A stretch of DNA of 64,000 nt from Bordetella parapertussis (GCA_945890495.1 CAMDCO010000001.1:62001-126000), one strand, 5' to 3'; positions 21,786 through 31,866 are shown, counted from the first letter of the stretch. Program-made: numbers and translations. Notes: a model not told the origin generated them from the letters alone.

Positions 21786-22925
21786 TAAACTGCGATACAA
21801 CGTTTCCATTTCCATCGCCATGCGATCCAGCGTCATGGTTTCTGCTCTCTGTCGTGCTTGACGACCGAGGGTACCGTCGCGATTCCCAGTTAGGACTGCA
21901 TCAATCGCCTCGCACCAGGCGGGTATATCCAGCGCATCAAGCACGAAGCGGCGATCGTCAATTAGGTCGGCCCCGCCGCAGGTTTCGCTAACCACAGCCG
22001 GTAGTCCGCTGGCCATCGCTTCGAGCACAACATTGCCGAAGGGTTCGTACAGACTCGGAAAGACGAAGGCATCGGCCATACCGTAGAACGGTTCAATGTT
22101 CTGTTGAGGGCCGGCGAACACCACGCGTTGCCCAACGCCCAACTGCTCCGCCAGACGCTCGTACCGGCGGCGACCGTCCTTACCGGCCACGATCAGGCGT
22201 ATCTCGTCGGGAAGTCCAGATAGAGCATGAATAACCGTAGCCAATCCCTTGCGCTCAAATCCGCTGCCTACGAACAGTAGCAACGGGGAGGAATCGCCGA
22301 TTCCATAGCGAGCGCGCATTGCCTGCCGATGCAAATCGCGCAGGTTGGGATGAAATCGCTTGAGATCGACACCGTTGTAAATCACCTCAATGCGGGCTCG
22401 AGTGTTCGGGTAGTGGCGCAGGATGTCGTCCCGGACCAGCCTAGAGATCGCAATTACGGTTCTGAGCCGTGGCGATGCAAACATTCGCCGTTCTTGGGCC
22501 AAGAGCAGATGATGGAACGGCGACAGCCAGGTCAGCCAGCGCCGCCAGGCCGGCAGAATGCGATCGCGCTGACGCAACCATTCGCGGTGTATGCCATCGC
22601 CGGCGCGGAACACATCGCAGCAGGCCAACCGTTCATGCGACTGTACTAAGTCGTATCTGCCCTCTACTATCGCTTTGCATGCCGCCCTAGAAAAGGCCCA
22701 CTGACGCCAAACACGACCGATGTGGAAGGACCGACATAGCACAACGGTCGGCCGTGTGTCCCCGTCCGACAGCGCATCCGACGCGCCACGCCATTCCCGC
22801 GCTATCAGCGAGACCTCCAGCCCATCCTGACCACCCAGCGCCTGCAGCGCATTGTCGATGAAGCGTTCCGCTCCGCCGAATGGAGTGTAGCGCTGACGCA
22901 CGATGGCGAGCCGCAGCGGCTTCAT
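21768..22925 (-). CDS. Glycosyltransferase family 4
   Basis: VRQRYTPFGGAERFIDNALQAL, FVFPSLYEPFGNVVLEAMASGLPAVVSETCGGADLI. Confidence 0.9.
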   Translation of the reverse strand: MKPLRLAIVRQRYTPFGGAERFIDNALQALGGQDGLEVSLIAREWRGASDALSDGDTRPTVVLCRSFHIGRVWRQWAFSRAACKAIVEGRYDLVQSHERLACCDVFRAGDGIHREWLRQRDRILPAWRRWLTWLSPFHHLLLAQERRMFASPRLRTVIAISRLVRDDILRHYPNTRARIEVIYNGVDLKRFHPNLRDLHRQAMRARYGIGDSSPLLLFVGSGFERKGLATVIHALSGLPDEIRLIVAGKDGRRRYERLAEQLGVGQRVVFAGPQQNIEPFYGMADAFVFPSLYEPFGNVVLEAMASGLPAVVSETCGGADLIDDRRFVLDALDIPAWCEAIDAVLTGNRDGTLGRQARQRAETMTLDRMAMEMETLYRSLLGRGD

Positions 22926-24049
22926 CCGACCGTCATCCTGCCCAATTCGGCGATCACCGTGCCGGTTTCCAGTTCCTCTAGGCAGGCACTGCGTTTGCCA
23001 CCTTCACAGCCGTCTCGCCCACATGGTGCGCATTCCCGTCCGTCCTGCACAACGACATGTGACGCCATGTGCTTGATCCCATTCAAACACGGATAAGGCG
23101 TACCGTTTCCACGCCACCCGTTCGGCCACGGCCCCCAGTCAAAAGTACCGGACGGCCCAAAAATCCCCAATGTTGGCGTGTTCATCGCCGCCGCCATATG
23201 CATTGGAGCAGAATCCACGCCCCAGAACAGTCGACTCATTTGCGATAACGCGGCTGTTTGCTTCAGCGTGAATTTTCCGCCCAAGTCGATAGGTTGAGTT
23301 TTGCAGCCTGATACGATGGCGTCCAAAAATGCGCGTTCTGTTTTATCCGGCGCGCAGGTCAGGGCTACGCGATAGCCTTGCTCCTGTAGCCAATCTATGG
23401 TTTGTGCGACCTTGTCGGCGGGCCAGCACTTGAACATCCAGCGCGAGGTGGGGTGACAGTGGATCAGTTTGTTCATCTCTGAAAACACAAAGCCTTGTTC
23501 CGCTAAGCGTTCGCGTACACGGGCCTTATCTACTTCGGACACGAACAGTTTGACCTCGCGGCACTCTGACAGTCCAAGCGGCGTTGCAAAAACCAGATTG
23601 CGGATGACCGTGTGGACATGACCCTGCAATGGTCGAAACTGCCGCGTCAATAATCGGGCCTGCCATGTGTTCTCTCTGCCTTCCTTAACAATCCCCCAGC
23701 GCTCTTTGGCCGCGATCAACCAAGCCAGCAGGATCCCGCGATCCCCTTCAGTGGTGTTGATGACTAGATCAAACCGTTCGCGGCGCAATTGACGGAGAAA
23801 CTGAAACGTGCGCTTAAAGAACATAATGACCGATTCATTTTTTTGCCGCGTAGGCAATACATACAACTGATCCAGTTCTGGATGCCCTTCCAGCATGGCC
23901 TCGGTGCCGGGTTTGACTACGGCACACACGCGTGCCCCCTGAATGCCAAGTTTGAGCGTTGAGATCAACGGCGCGGTCAACAGCACATCACCGATGTGGC
24001 GGAACTTTATAACGAGGATGCTACGCGGTCTCTTCACGGCTTCCCCCAT
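22922..24049 (-). CDS. Heptosyltransferase-type glycosyltransferase (GT9, WaaQ-like)
   Basis: SILVIKFRHIGDVLLTAPLISTLK, FWGVDSAPMHMAAAMNTPTLGIFGPSG. Confidence 0.85.
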   Translation of the reverse strand: MGEAVKRPRSILVIKFRHIGDVLLTAPLISTLKLGIQGARVCAVVKPGTEAMLEGHPELDQLYVLPTRQKNESVIMFFKRTFQFLRQLRRERFDLVINTTEGDRGILLAWLIAAKERWGIVKEGRENTWQARLLTRQFRPLQGHVHTVIRNLVFATPLGLSECREVKLFVSEVDKARVRERLAEQGFVFSEMNKLIHCHPTSRWMFKCWPADKVAQTIDWLQEQGYRVALTCAPDKTERAFLDAIVSGCKTQPIDLGGKFTLKQTAALSQMSRLFWGVDSAPMHMAAAMNTPTLGIFGPSGTFDWGPWPNGWRGNGTPYPCLNGIKHMASHVVVQDGRECAPCGRDGCEGGKRSACLEELETGTVIAELGRMTVG

Positions 24050-24801
24050 TCACGCAAGTACATCAGTTTTAAATAGCGGTAATAGGTCGTCTCGGCATTC
24101 GCCACCGCGAGCAAAAAGCCCTCGCGCCCGTCCAGAAAACCCGCCCGAATCACATAGGTACGCACAAACGCCCACAGTCCACGACCGATGGCCTTACCCA
24201 ATCCACCGCGTTTGTCGCGATTGAGGTGGTTTTGCGCGCCGTCTGTCGAATAGCGGTTCAGCTTGACCAGCATCTCGTCTAGGTTGCGGTAGGTTTCATG
24301 ACGCAAAGGATTTTTTAGCTCCACGGCCGTGCCCTTAAACACCAACCGCTCATGCACCAAATCATCCGAAAACCGAGCCGCGCCGCGTTTGAACAGACGC
24401 GCCACATGATCCGGCCACCAGCCCGAATGACGCATGGGACGGCCACAGAAGCTGGATAAGCGGGGGATTTCGTACACCTCGGCCACGGGGGCTTGCAGCG
24501 CGGTCTGTATCTCGGTGGCCAGTTCGGGGGTTAGCCATTCGTCCGCGTCCAGCGAGAGCACCCAGTCGCCGCTGGCCATATCCAATGCGCGGTTCTTTTG
24601 CGGGCCGAAGCCGGGCCAGTCGGGGCGGCTGTACACCTTGTCGGTGTAGCGACGGGCGATTTCCAGCGTGGCATCGGTGCTGCCCGAATCGAGCACGACG
24701 ATTTCGTCGGCGATAGCACGCACGGACTCGAGGCAGCGCGGCAGCCGCTCGGCCTCGTTTTTCGTAATAAGGATGACGGAAAGTCGTATCGCGGTCGTCA
24801 T
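24034..24801 (-). CDS. Glycosyltransferase family 2, WaaE-like
   Basis: LSVILITKNEAERLPRCLESVRAIADEIVVLDSGSTD, WVLSLDADEWL. Confidence 0.85.
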   Translation of the reverse strand: MTTAIRLSVILITKNEAERLPRCLESVRAIADEIVVLDSGSTDATLEIARRYTDKVYSRPDWPGFGPQKNRALDMASGDWVLSLDADEWLTPELATEIQTALQAPVAEVYEIPRLSSFCGRPMRHSGWWPDHVARLFKRGAARFSDDLVHERLVFKGTAVELKNPLRHETYRNLDEMLVKLNRYSTDGAQNHLNRDKRGGLGKAIGRGLWAFVRTYVIRAGFLDGREGFLLAVANAETTYYRYLKLMYLREWGKP

Positions 24802-24811
24802 GCGGCTCCCC

Positions 24812-25213
24812 TCACCAAATGGCCAGGGAGTAATGCCCCAGAATATGACGATCTGCGGTCAGCAAGCGCGCTTGGCCATATGCCGCTTGCGCCACAATCA
24901 GGCGATCAAAGGGGTCTCGCGTCCAGGTTTGGCTTACCGCAGCCCCCACGACACCGGTAAATGGCAATGTACAGATTTGCAAGTCAACATCCCGACGCAT
25001 GACATCCAGAATGGTGGCGGCTGAACACTGGATACGGGAAATTTCATGCAGGTAAGTGAGTTCCAACTCAACAATAGGCGAAATCAGCAGCGGCGTAGCC
25101 GCCTCAATCAGGCGCGCACCTTGTTCGGTCAAGCGGGCTGCGCCTTCCTGATATAACCAAACCAACACATGTGTATCAAGATACAGCGGCGCGGTCACAG
25201 ATTGGGTTGCCAT
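24812..25213 (-). CDS. PIN-domain toxin (VapC-like)
   Basis: YLDTHVLVWLY, RDPFDRLIVAQA, LLTADRHIL. Confidence 0.85.
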   Translation of the reverse strand: MATQSVTAPLYLDTHVLVWLYQEGAARLTEQGARLIEAATPLLISPIVELELTYLHEISRIQCSAATILDVMRRDVDLQICTLPFTGVVGAAVSQTWTRDPFDRLIVAQAAYGQARLLTADRHILGHYSLAIW

Positions 25214-25440
25214 GCATCTGCCCAGTTCAATTCTGCCAACGCATCAACACTGCCCTTGATTGTGCCAGGATGGGGCGTCAGTCGCGTCAGTCGCTTCCCT
25301 GAGCCGGCCGCAACGATACGCACTGTGCCACCCGGACGCACAATCTCAACCGGCTCGCCAGTGGCGATCACTTGATCCAGCGTTTTAAACAAATCCGCAC
25401 GCAAATGTGTGGCCGTCAATTGGGTAGGCATACGCATCAC
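25195..25440 (-). CDS. Type II antitoxin (Phd/YefM-like) paired with PIN toxin
   Basis: 81 aa; ADLFKTLDQVIATGEPVEIVRPGGTVRIVA; overlaps toxin start. Confidence 0.75.
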   Translation of the reverse strand: MMRMPTQLTATHLRADLFKTLDQVIATGEPVEIVRPGGTVRIVAAGSGKRLTRLTPHPGTIKGSVDALAELNWADAWQPNL

Positions 25441-25654
25441 CTCTCACAACAAGATTCCGTACATACTAGCTGACATAATGTACAACTTCAACTATTCCAC
25501 CCCGTACTATTCCACCTTGCAATCCACCCTGCAAGCAACGCCACGATTTGGCGGTATGAGACCCAAACCCGTTCCCACGAATACGGCCAGTATTGGAGTG
25601 ATTCATGAAATTCCGGGGCTCAACTCCGTATTTTCACGAAAAACAGGGGTGCCA

Positions 25655-26323
25655 TCACTCCCGCCGCAACACCACATCGTTGATAAAGCTCGCCAGTCCG
25701 CCCGGCTTGAACTCGGCCGCAATCTTCTCGCGGTCGGCGATGTGCTCGGCCCAGTGGAGAAACTCGGCCTCGGGGTGTTCGCGTTGGTAGGCCAGAAACT
25801 GTTCCAGATAAAAATCAATCTTGCCGGCGTTGGAGTGCTTGATGTGTCCGAACGGCCAGAGCTGTAACTGGTTGGTCTGCCCAATCGGGATGTGCTGGCG
25901 GAAATATTGGTACAAGGTGGAATAAATCCCGGCCCGGTCCGCACCCGCCTTGCAGTGAATCCAGATCGGGTATTCGACCGAATCGAACACGGTCTTGGCG
26001 CGACGAATCCGCGAACCTTCGGGAATGCCGCGCGAATAGATGTCGATATCCACCAGCCGGATGCCCAGCCGGGCGCATTGTTCTTTTTCAAAGGCGTAAT
26101 AGGCCGAACCGAGGTTGGCACCCTTAAGGTTGATGATGGTCTTGATACCGCGCTTCTTCACCTCGCGGCGCAACTGCCACATGGTCGGCTGCGAGGAGCG
26201 GTAGGCCTCTTCCGAGATTTGATGAAAGTTAAAACGGATAACATTGGTGAAGTTGTGCTCCACCAGCATGGCGTACAGCCACGCCTTGATACGGCCCAAC
26301 GGGGTTTTGAGGTTAAATTTCAT
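25655..26323 (-). CDS. Dual-specificity/tyrosine phosphatase-like protein
   Basis: IHCKAGADRAG = HCX5R signature. Confidence 0.8.
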   Translation of the reverse strand: MKFNLKTPLGRIKAWLYAMLVEHNFTNVIRFNFHQISEEAYRSSQPTMWQLRREVKKRGIKTIINLKGANLGSAYYAFEKEQCARLGIRLVDIDIYSRGIPEGSRIRRAKTVFDSVEYPIWIHCKAGADRAGIYSTLYQYFRQHIPIGQTNQLQLWPFGHIKHSNAGKIDFYLEQFLAYQREHPEAEFLHWAEHIADREKIAAEFKPGGLASFINDVVLRRE

Positions 26324-27504
26324 GCATTGCTCCGTAATCTGGCCATCAAGCCCGACAGGGGAATCATCGTGGTATCCTTTTCGATCGGGAACTCATCCTG
26401 GCCACCGTACACCACAAACTTGCGCGTTGCACCGACATCCGCCGCAGCCAAATGAAACCCTGGGGATATCTTGGGCGCAAGTCCGTATTTCACCTCAATC
26501 GCCCACAACGCCGTACTGGACAGCCGCAATACAAGATCAATCTCGGCACCTGCCGCAGAGCGATAAAACCATGACTCGGCACCCATCGGTGCACAACTCA
26601 ACAGATTTTCGATAGCGAACCCTTCCCAGCTTTTGCCCAATACAGGGTTGCTGTTCAAGTCCTCCATATCCCGAATCCCCAACAGACGGTGCACGATGCC
26701 GCTGTCCCGAATGTAATAACGCGGCGACTTGACCAGACGCTTGCCCGCATTGACATGCCAAGGCTGCAAGCGCCGCACCAGCAACAATTCCACGAGAATA
26801 TCCAGATAATGGCTGACCGTTTTGCTGTCCACTTCCAGATTGCCACCCAGCTTTGAATAATTTAGAACCTCTCCTTGCAGGTGCGCCAACATGGACCATA
26901 GCCGCCGCAAGCGGCTGGCGGGAACCCGAAAACCAAATTGCGGTACATCCCGTTCAAGATAGGTACGCACCAGCATCTCCAGCCACTCCATAGCCGCCGC
27001 ATCGCTGGCCGCCAACAGGCTTTCCGGAAATCCGCCGCGCAACCAGAGCCTCATGAGTGACGGGGTATCGGAGGCGGCATACTCCAACGCATTGATGCCT
27101 GACAGCGACTGGAAGCAGATGCGCCCAGCCAGGCTCTCGGAGGATTGCCGCATCAAGTCCATGGATGCCGAACCGAGCAACAAAAACAGGCCTGTTTTTC
27201 TGCCCGATTGACGCTGATGATCAATAACCCCGCGCAACACCGGAAACAAATCCGGCAGGCGTTGCATCTCGTCAATCACCATCAGGCGATCCTGGTGATA
27301 TCTGAAAAAGGCCAGCGGGTCGCGGAGCTTCAGCAGATCCTCGGGCGATTCAAGGTCGAGATAAAGCGAGGAGCATGACGCGGCAATCGTGTGTGCCAGC
27401 GTGGTTTTCCCCACCTGACGCGGCCCAAGCAAGGCCACAGCGGGAAACCAGCCCAAGGATTGTCCTACATCGAAAATGGCTTGACGCGCTATCATGCCTT
27501 GCAT
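26320..27504 (-). CDS. AAA ATPase with DUF4143-type C-terminus
   Basis: LLGPRQVGKTTLAHTIAAS, MVIDEMQRLPDLFPVLRGVID, WEGFAIENLL. Confidence 0.9.
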   Translation of the reverse strand: MQGMIARQAIFDVGQSLGWFPAVALLGPRQVGKTTLAHTIAASCSSLYLDLESPEDLLKLRDPLAFFRYHQDRLMVIDEMQRLPDLFPVLRGVIDHQRQSGRKTGLFLLLGSASMDLMRQSSESLAGRICFQSLSGINALEYAASDTPSLMRLWLRGGFPESLLAASDAAAMEWLEMLVRTYLERDVPQFGFRVPASRLRRLWSMLAHLQGEVLNYSKLGGNLEVDSKTVSHYLDILVELLLVRRLQPWHVNAGKRLVKSPRYYIRDSGIVHRLLGIRDMEDLNSNPVLGKSWEGFAIENLLSCAPMGAESWFYRSAAGAEIDLVLRLSSTALWAIEVKYGLAPKISPGFHLAAADVGATRKFVVYGGQDEFPIEKDTTMIPLSGLMARLRSNA

Positions 27505-27556
27505 ATTAGGAGTCTATCTCCGTAAATGCAATATGAAAGGCCTGTTGAGTTGAGCT

Positions 27557-27646
27557 TCATGCGGCCACCCAGTTTTCGCACTGCAAACCGGGGACGCGCT
27601 CAAATTCACGCAGATTGTTGGTTACCAGCAGATAGCGCAGCACTAC
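27557..27646 (-). pseudogene. vapC remnant (C-terminal fragment only)
   Basis: Manual reverse translation ...VLRYLLVTNNLREFERVPGLQCENWVAA*, a typical VapC C-terminus; no N-terminal PIN region upstream. Confidence 0.75.
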
Positions 27647-27876
27647 AGGCCTTCGCGCTCGGCTTGAATTTGCGATGCGCGCTCGGCTAGGAAGTCATCA
27701 CTGACGGCAGGTGTATGCCCAAAAAAGCTATCCCATGACTGATCCACCGGCGCAATGATGCGTTCATTCCCCACTGCGCGCACATGAACACGCTTAACCT
27801 GATCGGGTAAGCGCAAATCGGCCGGAAGTCTGACGGCTTGGGTACGATTGTTGGTAAATACGCTGGAAATAGTCAT
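27643..27876 (-). CDS. vapB: VapB-type antitoxin
   Basis: MTISSVFTNNRTQAVRLPADLRLPDQVKRVHVRAVGNERIIAP; start trimmed to 27876. Confidence 0.8.
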   Translation of the reverse strand: MTISSVFTNNRTQAVRLPADLRLPDQVKRVHVRAVGNERIIAPVDQSWDSFFGHTPAVSDDFLAERASQIQAEREGL

Positions 27877-27991
27877 GGCGAACTCCGATACGGTATATGT
27901 TAGAGGTATATAGCAATGAATAGGCTCTTGGTGATTGGTAGTGGATCTGGCCACATGACACATTTTGGCAACCACGACGGCCATGACCCAT

Positions 27992-28054
27992 GTAGGGGCA
28001 GGCCCCCGTGCCTGCCCTAACGGTGAATGGGCAACCACAGGGGGTTGCCCCTAC
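27992..28054. repeat. Two copies of interspersed palindromic repeat
   Basis: gtaggggcaggcccccgtgcctgcccta (27992) and gggcaaccacagggggttgcccctac (28029-28054). Confidence 0.75.
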
Positions 28055-28161
28055 GAAAATCAGGCAAGCACAAGGTTTCTCCCCTCCGCAATTCCTCCTC
28101 GCGGGTCCGTACGATGAATTGCACTACCCACTCGATTTCATATAGAGCCAATGAATACGCA

Positions 28162-29856
28162 CTACGCATACAGCAACCGGAAAGACTCACACTCGCGCAT
28201 CAGCTCGGCCTTGCTGCCCGAACAGATAACTTGCCCGTTTTGAATCAGATAAATCCGGTCGGCCATCTCCACGCTCTTCAGACGGTGGGCGATGATGATC
28301 GTGATGATGTCCGGCGCCAGCGCCCGCACCGTCTCCAGAATGGCGGCCTCGCTGGCGTTGTCGAGCGCGCTGGTCGCCTCGTCAAGAATCAGCACCGCCG
28401 GGTTGCGATACAAGGCGCGGGCAATGGCGATGCGCTGGCGCTGGCCACCAGACAAGTTGGTACCCGATTCGTTAAGCCGCGTCTCCATGCCGTTCGGTAG
28501 GGCGGCGACATGCGTCCAGATGTTCGCCTTCTCCAGCGCCGTTTGCACCCGGGCGAGATCGATCTCGGCACCGTAGGCCACATTGGCGGCGATGCTGTCG
28601 TTGAAGATATGCACGCGCTGGGTGACGATGGCGCAACGCTGCCGCACCGATTGCAGCGAATAGCGACGAATGTCGACGCCGTTGACCAGAACCTCGCCTG
28701 CCGTAGCATCAAAAAAGCGCAGCAACAGGCTGGCAATCGAGCTCTTTCCGCCGCCGCTGCCGCCCACCAGGGCGATCACCTCACCCTTGTTCACCGTCAG
28801 GCTGACCTCCACTAGGGCTGACTTCTCGCCATAACTCAGCCCGGCGTGATCCAGCGCAATCGCGTTGACCACCGCAAGCGTCGCGTCCCCGCTTTTTACC
28901 TCAGGCTGTAGCGCCAGCATCGACTGGATGCGTTCGTGCGCCGCCACCGCGTCCTGAAATTGCGCGATGGTCTGTGACAGGCGACGGATCGGGTCCACCG
29001 CCATGAACATCGCCGTCAGGAACGAAAAAAACGCGCCCACCGTCAGACTGCCGTCGATCACCTGCTGACCGCCGACATAAATCACCGCCGCGGCCGAGAA
29101 CGCCGCGAACAACTCCATCACCGGGATCACCAGCCCGCCGGTGCGCACCGATTTCATGTTGATATCAAAGCACGACTGATTGGCGCGGGCAAAGCGGTCC
29201 GCCTCGAAATCTTCGGTGTGATAGGCCTTGATCGCCTCGACATTGCTGAACATCTCGGACAGGTTAGCGGTCAGATCGGCGTTGCGCCCTTGCGCCGTGT
29301 GCGAGATCTTTTTCAGCCGTTGTGAGATCAGGCGTACCGGCAGGTACGACGCCGGAATCACCACCAGGATAAAAAATGACAACAACGGGCTTTGATAAAT
29401 CACCACGCCAATCAGCGCCGCCGCCGTCAGACTTTCGCGGATCAGGGTGGCGATATTGCCCGACACCGCGCCCTGAATACGGCCAATGTCGCCCGTAATA
29501 CGGCTAATCAACTCGCCCGAATGATGCCGGTGAAAGAACGCCAAATCAGAATGCAACAGATGCGAAAGCAGCCGGTCGCGCACCTTGCGCACGATGTCCT
29601 GGCCGACGAAGCTGATGGTGTATTCCTGCACAAACGCGCCACCGCCCTTGAGCACATAGGCCGCGATAATAAACAAGGGCACCGCCGCCAACATCTGCAT
29701 GTTCTTGTTGATAAAAATCTCGTCCAACAAGGGCTTCATCATCCACGCAATCGACGCGGAGGCCCCCGCCACCAGGAACATGGCGATAAACGCGATGATC
29801 AGCTTGCCACGATAGTGGCGATATTCCGGCAGATAGGCGCGAATCAGTTCAAACAT
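28162..29856 (-). CDS. msbA: Lipid A export ABC transporter
   Basis: ABC exporter: GGSGGGKSSIASLLLRFFDATAG, LSGGQRQRIAIARALYRNPAVLILDEATSALD, within LPS locus. Confidence 0.9.
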   Translation of the reverse strand: MFELIRAYLPEYRHYRGKLIIAFIAMFLVAGASASIAWMMKPLLDEIFINKNMQMLAAVPLFIIAAYVLKGGGAFVQEYTISFVGQDIVRKVRDRLLSHLLHSDLAFFHRHHSGELISRITGDIGRIQGAVSGNIATLIRESLTAAALIGVVIYQSPLLSFFILVVIPASYLPVRLISQRLKKISHTAQGRNADLTANLSEMFSNVEAIKAYHTEDFEADRFARANQSCFDINMKSVRTGGLVIPVMELFAAFSAAAVIYVGGQQVIDGSLTVGAFFSFLTAMFMAVDPIRRLSQTIAQFQDAVAAHERIQSMLALQPEVKSGDATLAVVNAIALDHAGLSYGEKSALVEVSLTVNKGEVIALVGGSGGGKSSIASLLLRFFDATAGEVLVNGVDIRRYSLQSVRQRCAIVTQRVHIFNDSIAANVAYGAEIDLARVQTALEKANIWTHVAALPNGMETRLNESGTNLSGGQRQRIAIARALYRNPAVLILDEATSALDNASEAAILETVRALAPDIITIIIAHRLKSVEMADRIYLIQNGQVICSGSKAELMRECESFRLLYA

Positions 29857-30892
29857 AGGGGGTGAGTGTATCCATCTCAGCCGACACCCGCTCGGGCATC
29901 AAATGATTAAGACAATCAAAATGACCGAGCGGGCATTCGCGCTTGAAGCACGGGCTGCACGACAGGTTCAGCGACAGCACCCGCGCCTGATCGGACAGCG
30001 GCGGGGTGTAAACCGGATCGGACGAGCCATACAGCGCAATCAAGGGAACGCCCACGGCGGCGGCCACATGCATCAAACCGGAATCGTTGCTAACTACGCA
30101 ACGCGCAGCCGCCAACAGATCGACCACCTCGACCAGTGAGGTTTTCCCCGCTAGATCAACGCATTGCCCATCACTGAGCGCGTTGATCTCCGCCGTCACC
30201 GCCGCGTCCTTCTCCGAGCCAAACAACCACACCTGCCAGCCCACCTCGCGCTTGGCCCGCGCCAATGCCGCGTAATGCGCCGCCGGCCAACGCTTGGCTG
30301 GGCCATATTCCGCACCCGGACACAGGGCCAGCACGGGTGTGTCGAGATTCAGATTCAGGCGTGCAAGGCTGGCGGCTTGCGCTGCAGCATCCACCCGCAG
30401 ACAAGGATTAATGCCCCCCTCCCCCCGCGCGGGGGAGTGGTTGGGGGAGAGTGGATTCACGGCCAACAACCGATAGCGATCCACCAATCGCGGGACAGCG
30501 GCCTTGTCCAATCGCTGTGCTTCGTTGAGTAAGCCATAGCGAAACTCGCCGACAAAACCCGTCCGTACAGGGATGTTTGCAAACCAAGGCAGCAGCGCCG
30601 ACTTCCACGAATTGGGCAATACGATGGCGCGCTGATATTGACCGTTCAGCGACCGACCCAATGCCCGCCGCGCACCCCAGCCAAAACGCCCATGCCCCAC
30701 CGGCATATCGATGACACGACGAATCTCCGGCATCCGGCTCAAGATCCCCGCCGACCAGGCCGGTGCCAGCACATCAATCTCGCACGCGGGATCTTGCGCC
30801 TTCAAGGCCCGATACAGACCCTGCGCCATAATCATGTCGCCCACCCAGGACGGGCCGATGATGAGGATATTTTCGGAAATTTCAGCCGCCAC
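29849..30892 (-). CDS. waaF: Lipopolysaccharide heptosyltransferase II (GT9)
   Basis: [36 protein letters not shown]; probable GTG start at 30892 overlapping hldD stop. Confidence 0.9.
   Translation of the reverse strand: MAAEISENILIIGPSWVGDMIMAQGLYRALKAQDPACEIDVLAPAWSAGILSRMPEIRRVIDMPVGHGRFGWGARRALGRSLNGQYQRAIVLPNSWKSALLPWFANIPVRTGFVGEFRYGLLNEAQRLDKAAVPRLVDRYRLLAVNPLSPNHSPARGEGGINPCLRVDAAAQAASLARLNLNLDTPVLALCPGAEYGPAKRWPAAHYAALARAKREVGWQVWLFGSEKDAAVTAEINALSDGQCVDLAGKTSLVEVVDLLAAARCVVSNDSGLMHVAAAVGVPLIALYGSSDPVYTPPLSDQARVLSLNLSCSPCFKRECPLGHFDCLNHLMPERVSAEMDTLTPYV
30413..30455. repeat. Palindromic GC-rich repeat element inside waaF, in frame
   Basis: gccccccTCCCCCCGCGCGGGGGAgtggttgggggagag; encodes [13 protein letters not shown]. 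Confidence 0.7.
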
Positions 30893-31865
30893 GCCGCGTT
30901 GGATCGCCGGCGTTAAGCCAGTCCAAATACTTGGCAACGCCCTCCTCCACGCTGTGGAAGCGACCGTCATAACCTGCGGCCCGCAACGCCGAGATATCCG
31001 CCTGGGTATAGCTCTGATACGCGCCCTTGAGATGTTCGGGGAACGGCATGTATTCGATGCGGGCCTCGATCTGCCGGTGCGCGGCATGCCAGGCCACCAC
31101 CGCCCGCGCCACATCGTTGAAGGGCTGCGCGCGGCCCGTGCCTAGATTGAAGATGCCCGATTGGCCCGGGTGATCAAGGAACCACAGGTTCACCGCCGCC
31201 GCATCCTCGACAAACACAAAGTCGCGCTGCTGCTCACCATCGCCATAACCCTCGGTGCCGGCAAACAGCTTGGCGACACCGTTGGCCAAGATCTGGTTGT
31301 TGAAATGGAAGGGCGTCGAGGACATCGATCCCTTGTGCGCCTCGCGTGGGCCATAGACATTGAAATAGCGGAAACCGACCACCTGATGCTTGAGTTGCCC
31401 AGCCAGGCTGCGCACATACTGATCGAACTGAAACTTGGAGTAGGCGTACATGTTGATCGGCTTTTCAGCGCTGCGTTCCTCGCGGAAGCCGTTCTCGGCC
31501 AAGCCGTAAACGGAGGCGGACGAGGCGTACAGATATTGCGCGCCGATGGCCTGGCACCAATGCAGCAAGGCCTTGGAGTATTCAAAGTTGTTGCGCATGA
31601 TGAACTGGCCGTCCCACTCGGTGGTCGCCGAGCAGGCCCCCAAGTGAAACACGGCCTCAACCCGGCCAAAGTCATGCCCGGACAACACCCGCGCCATGAA
31701 ATCCTCACGATCGAGGTAATCACGGATGTTGAGATCGGCCAGATTGCGCATCTTGCGACCGTTCTTCATGTGGTCCACGACCAGGATGTCGGTGATACCA
31801 CGCGCATTGAGCATGGCGATGATGTTGCTGCCAATCAGTCCGGCTCCGCCGGTGACGATGATCAT
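30882..31865 (-). CDS. hldD: ADP-L-glycero-D-manno-heptose 6-epimerase
   Basis: [45 protein letters not shown]. Confidence 0.95.
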   Translation of the reverse strand: MIIVTGGAGLIGSNIIAMLNARGITDILVVDHMKNGRKMRNLADLNIRDYLDREDFMARVLSGHDFGRVEAVFHLGACSATTEWDGQFIMRNNFEYSKALLHWCQAIGAQYLYASSASVYGLAENGFREERSAEKPINMYAYSKFQFDQYVRSLAGQLKHQVVGFRYFNVYGPREAHKGSMSSTPFHFNNQILANGVAKLFAGTEGYGDGEQQRDFVFVEDAAAVNLWFLDHPGQSGIFNLGTGRAQPFNDVARAVVAWHAAHRQIEARIEYMPFPEHLKGAYQSYTQADISALRAAGYDGRFHSVEEGVAKYLDWLNAGDPTRRGG

Positions 31866-31866
31866 T

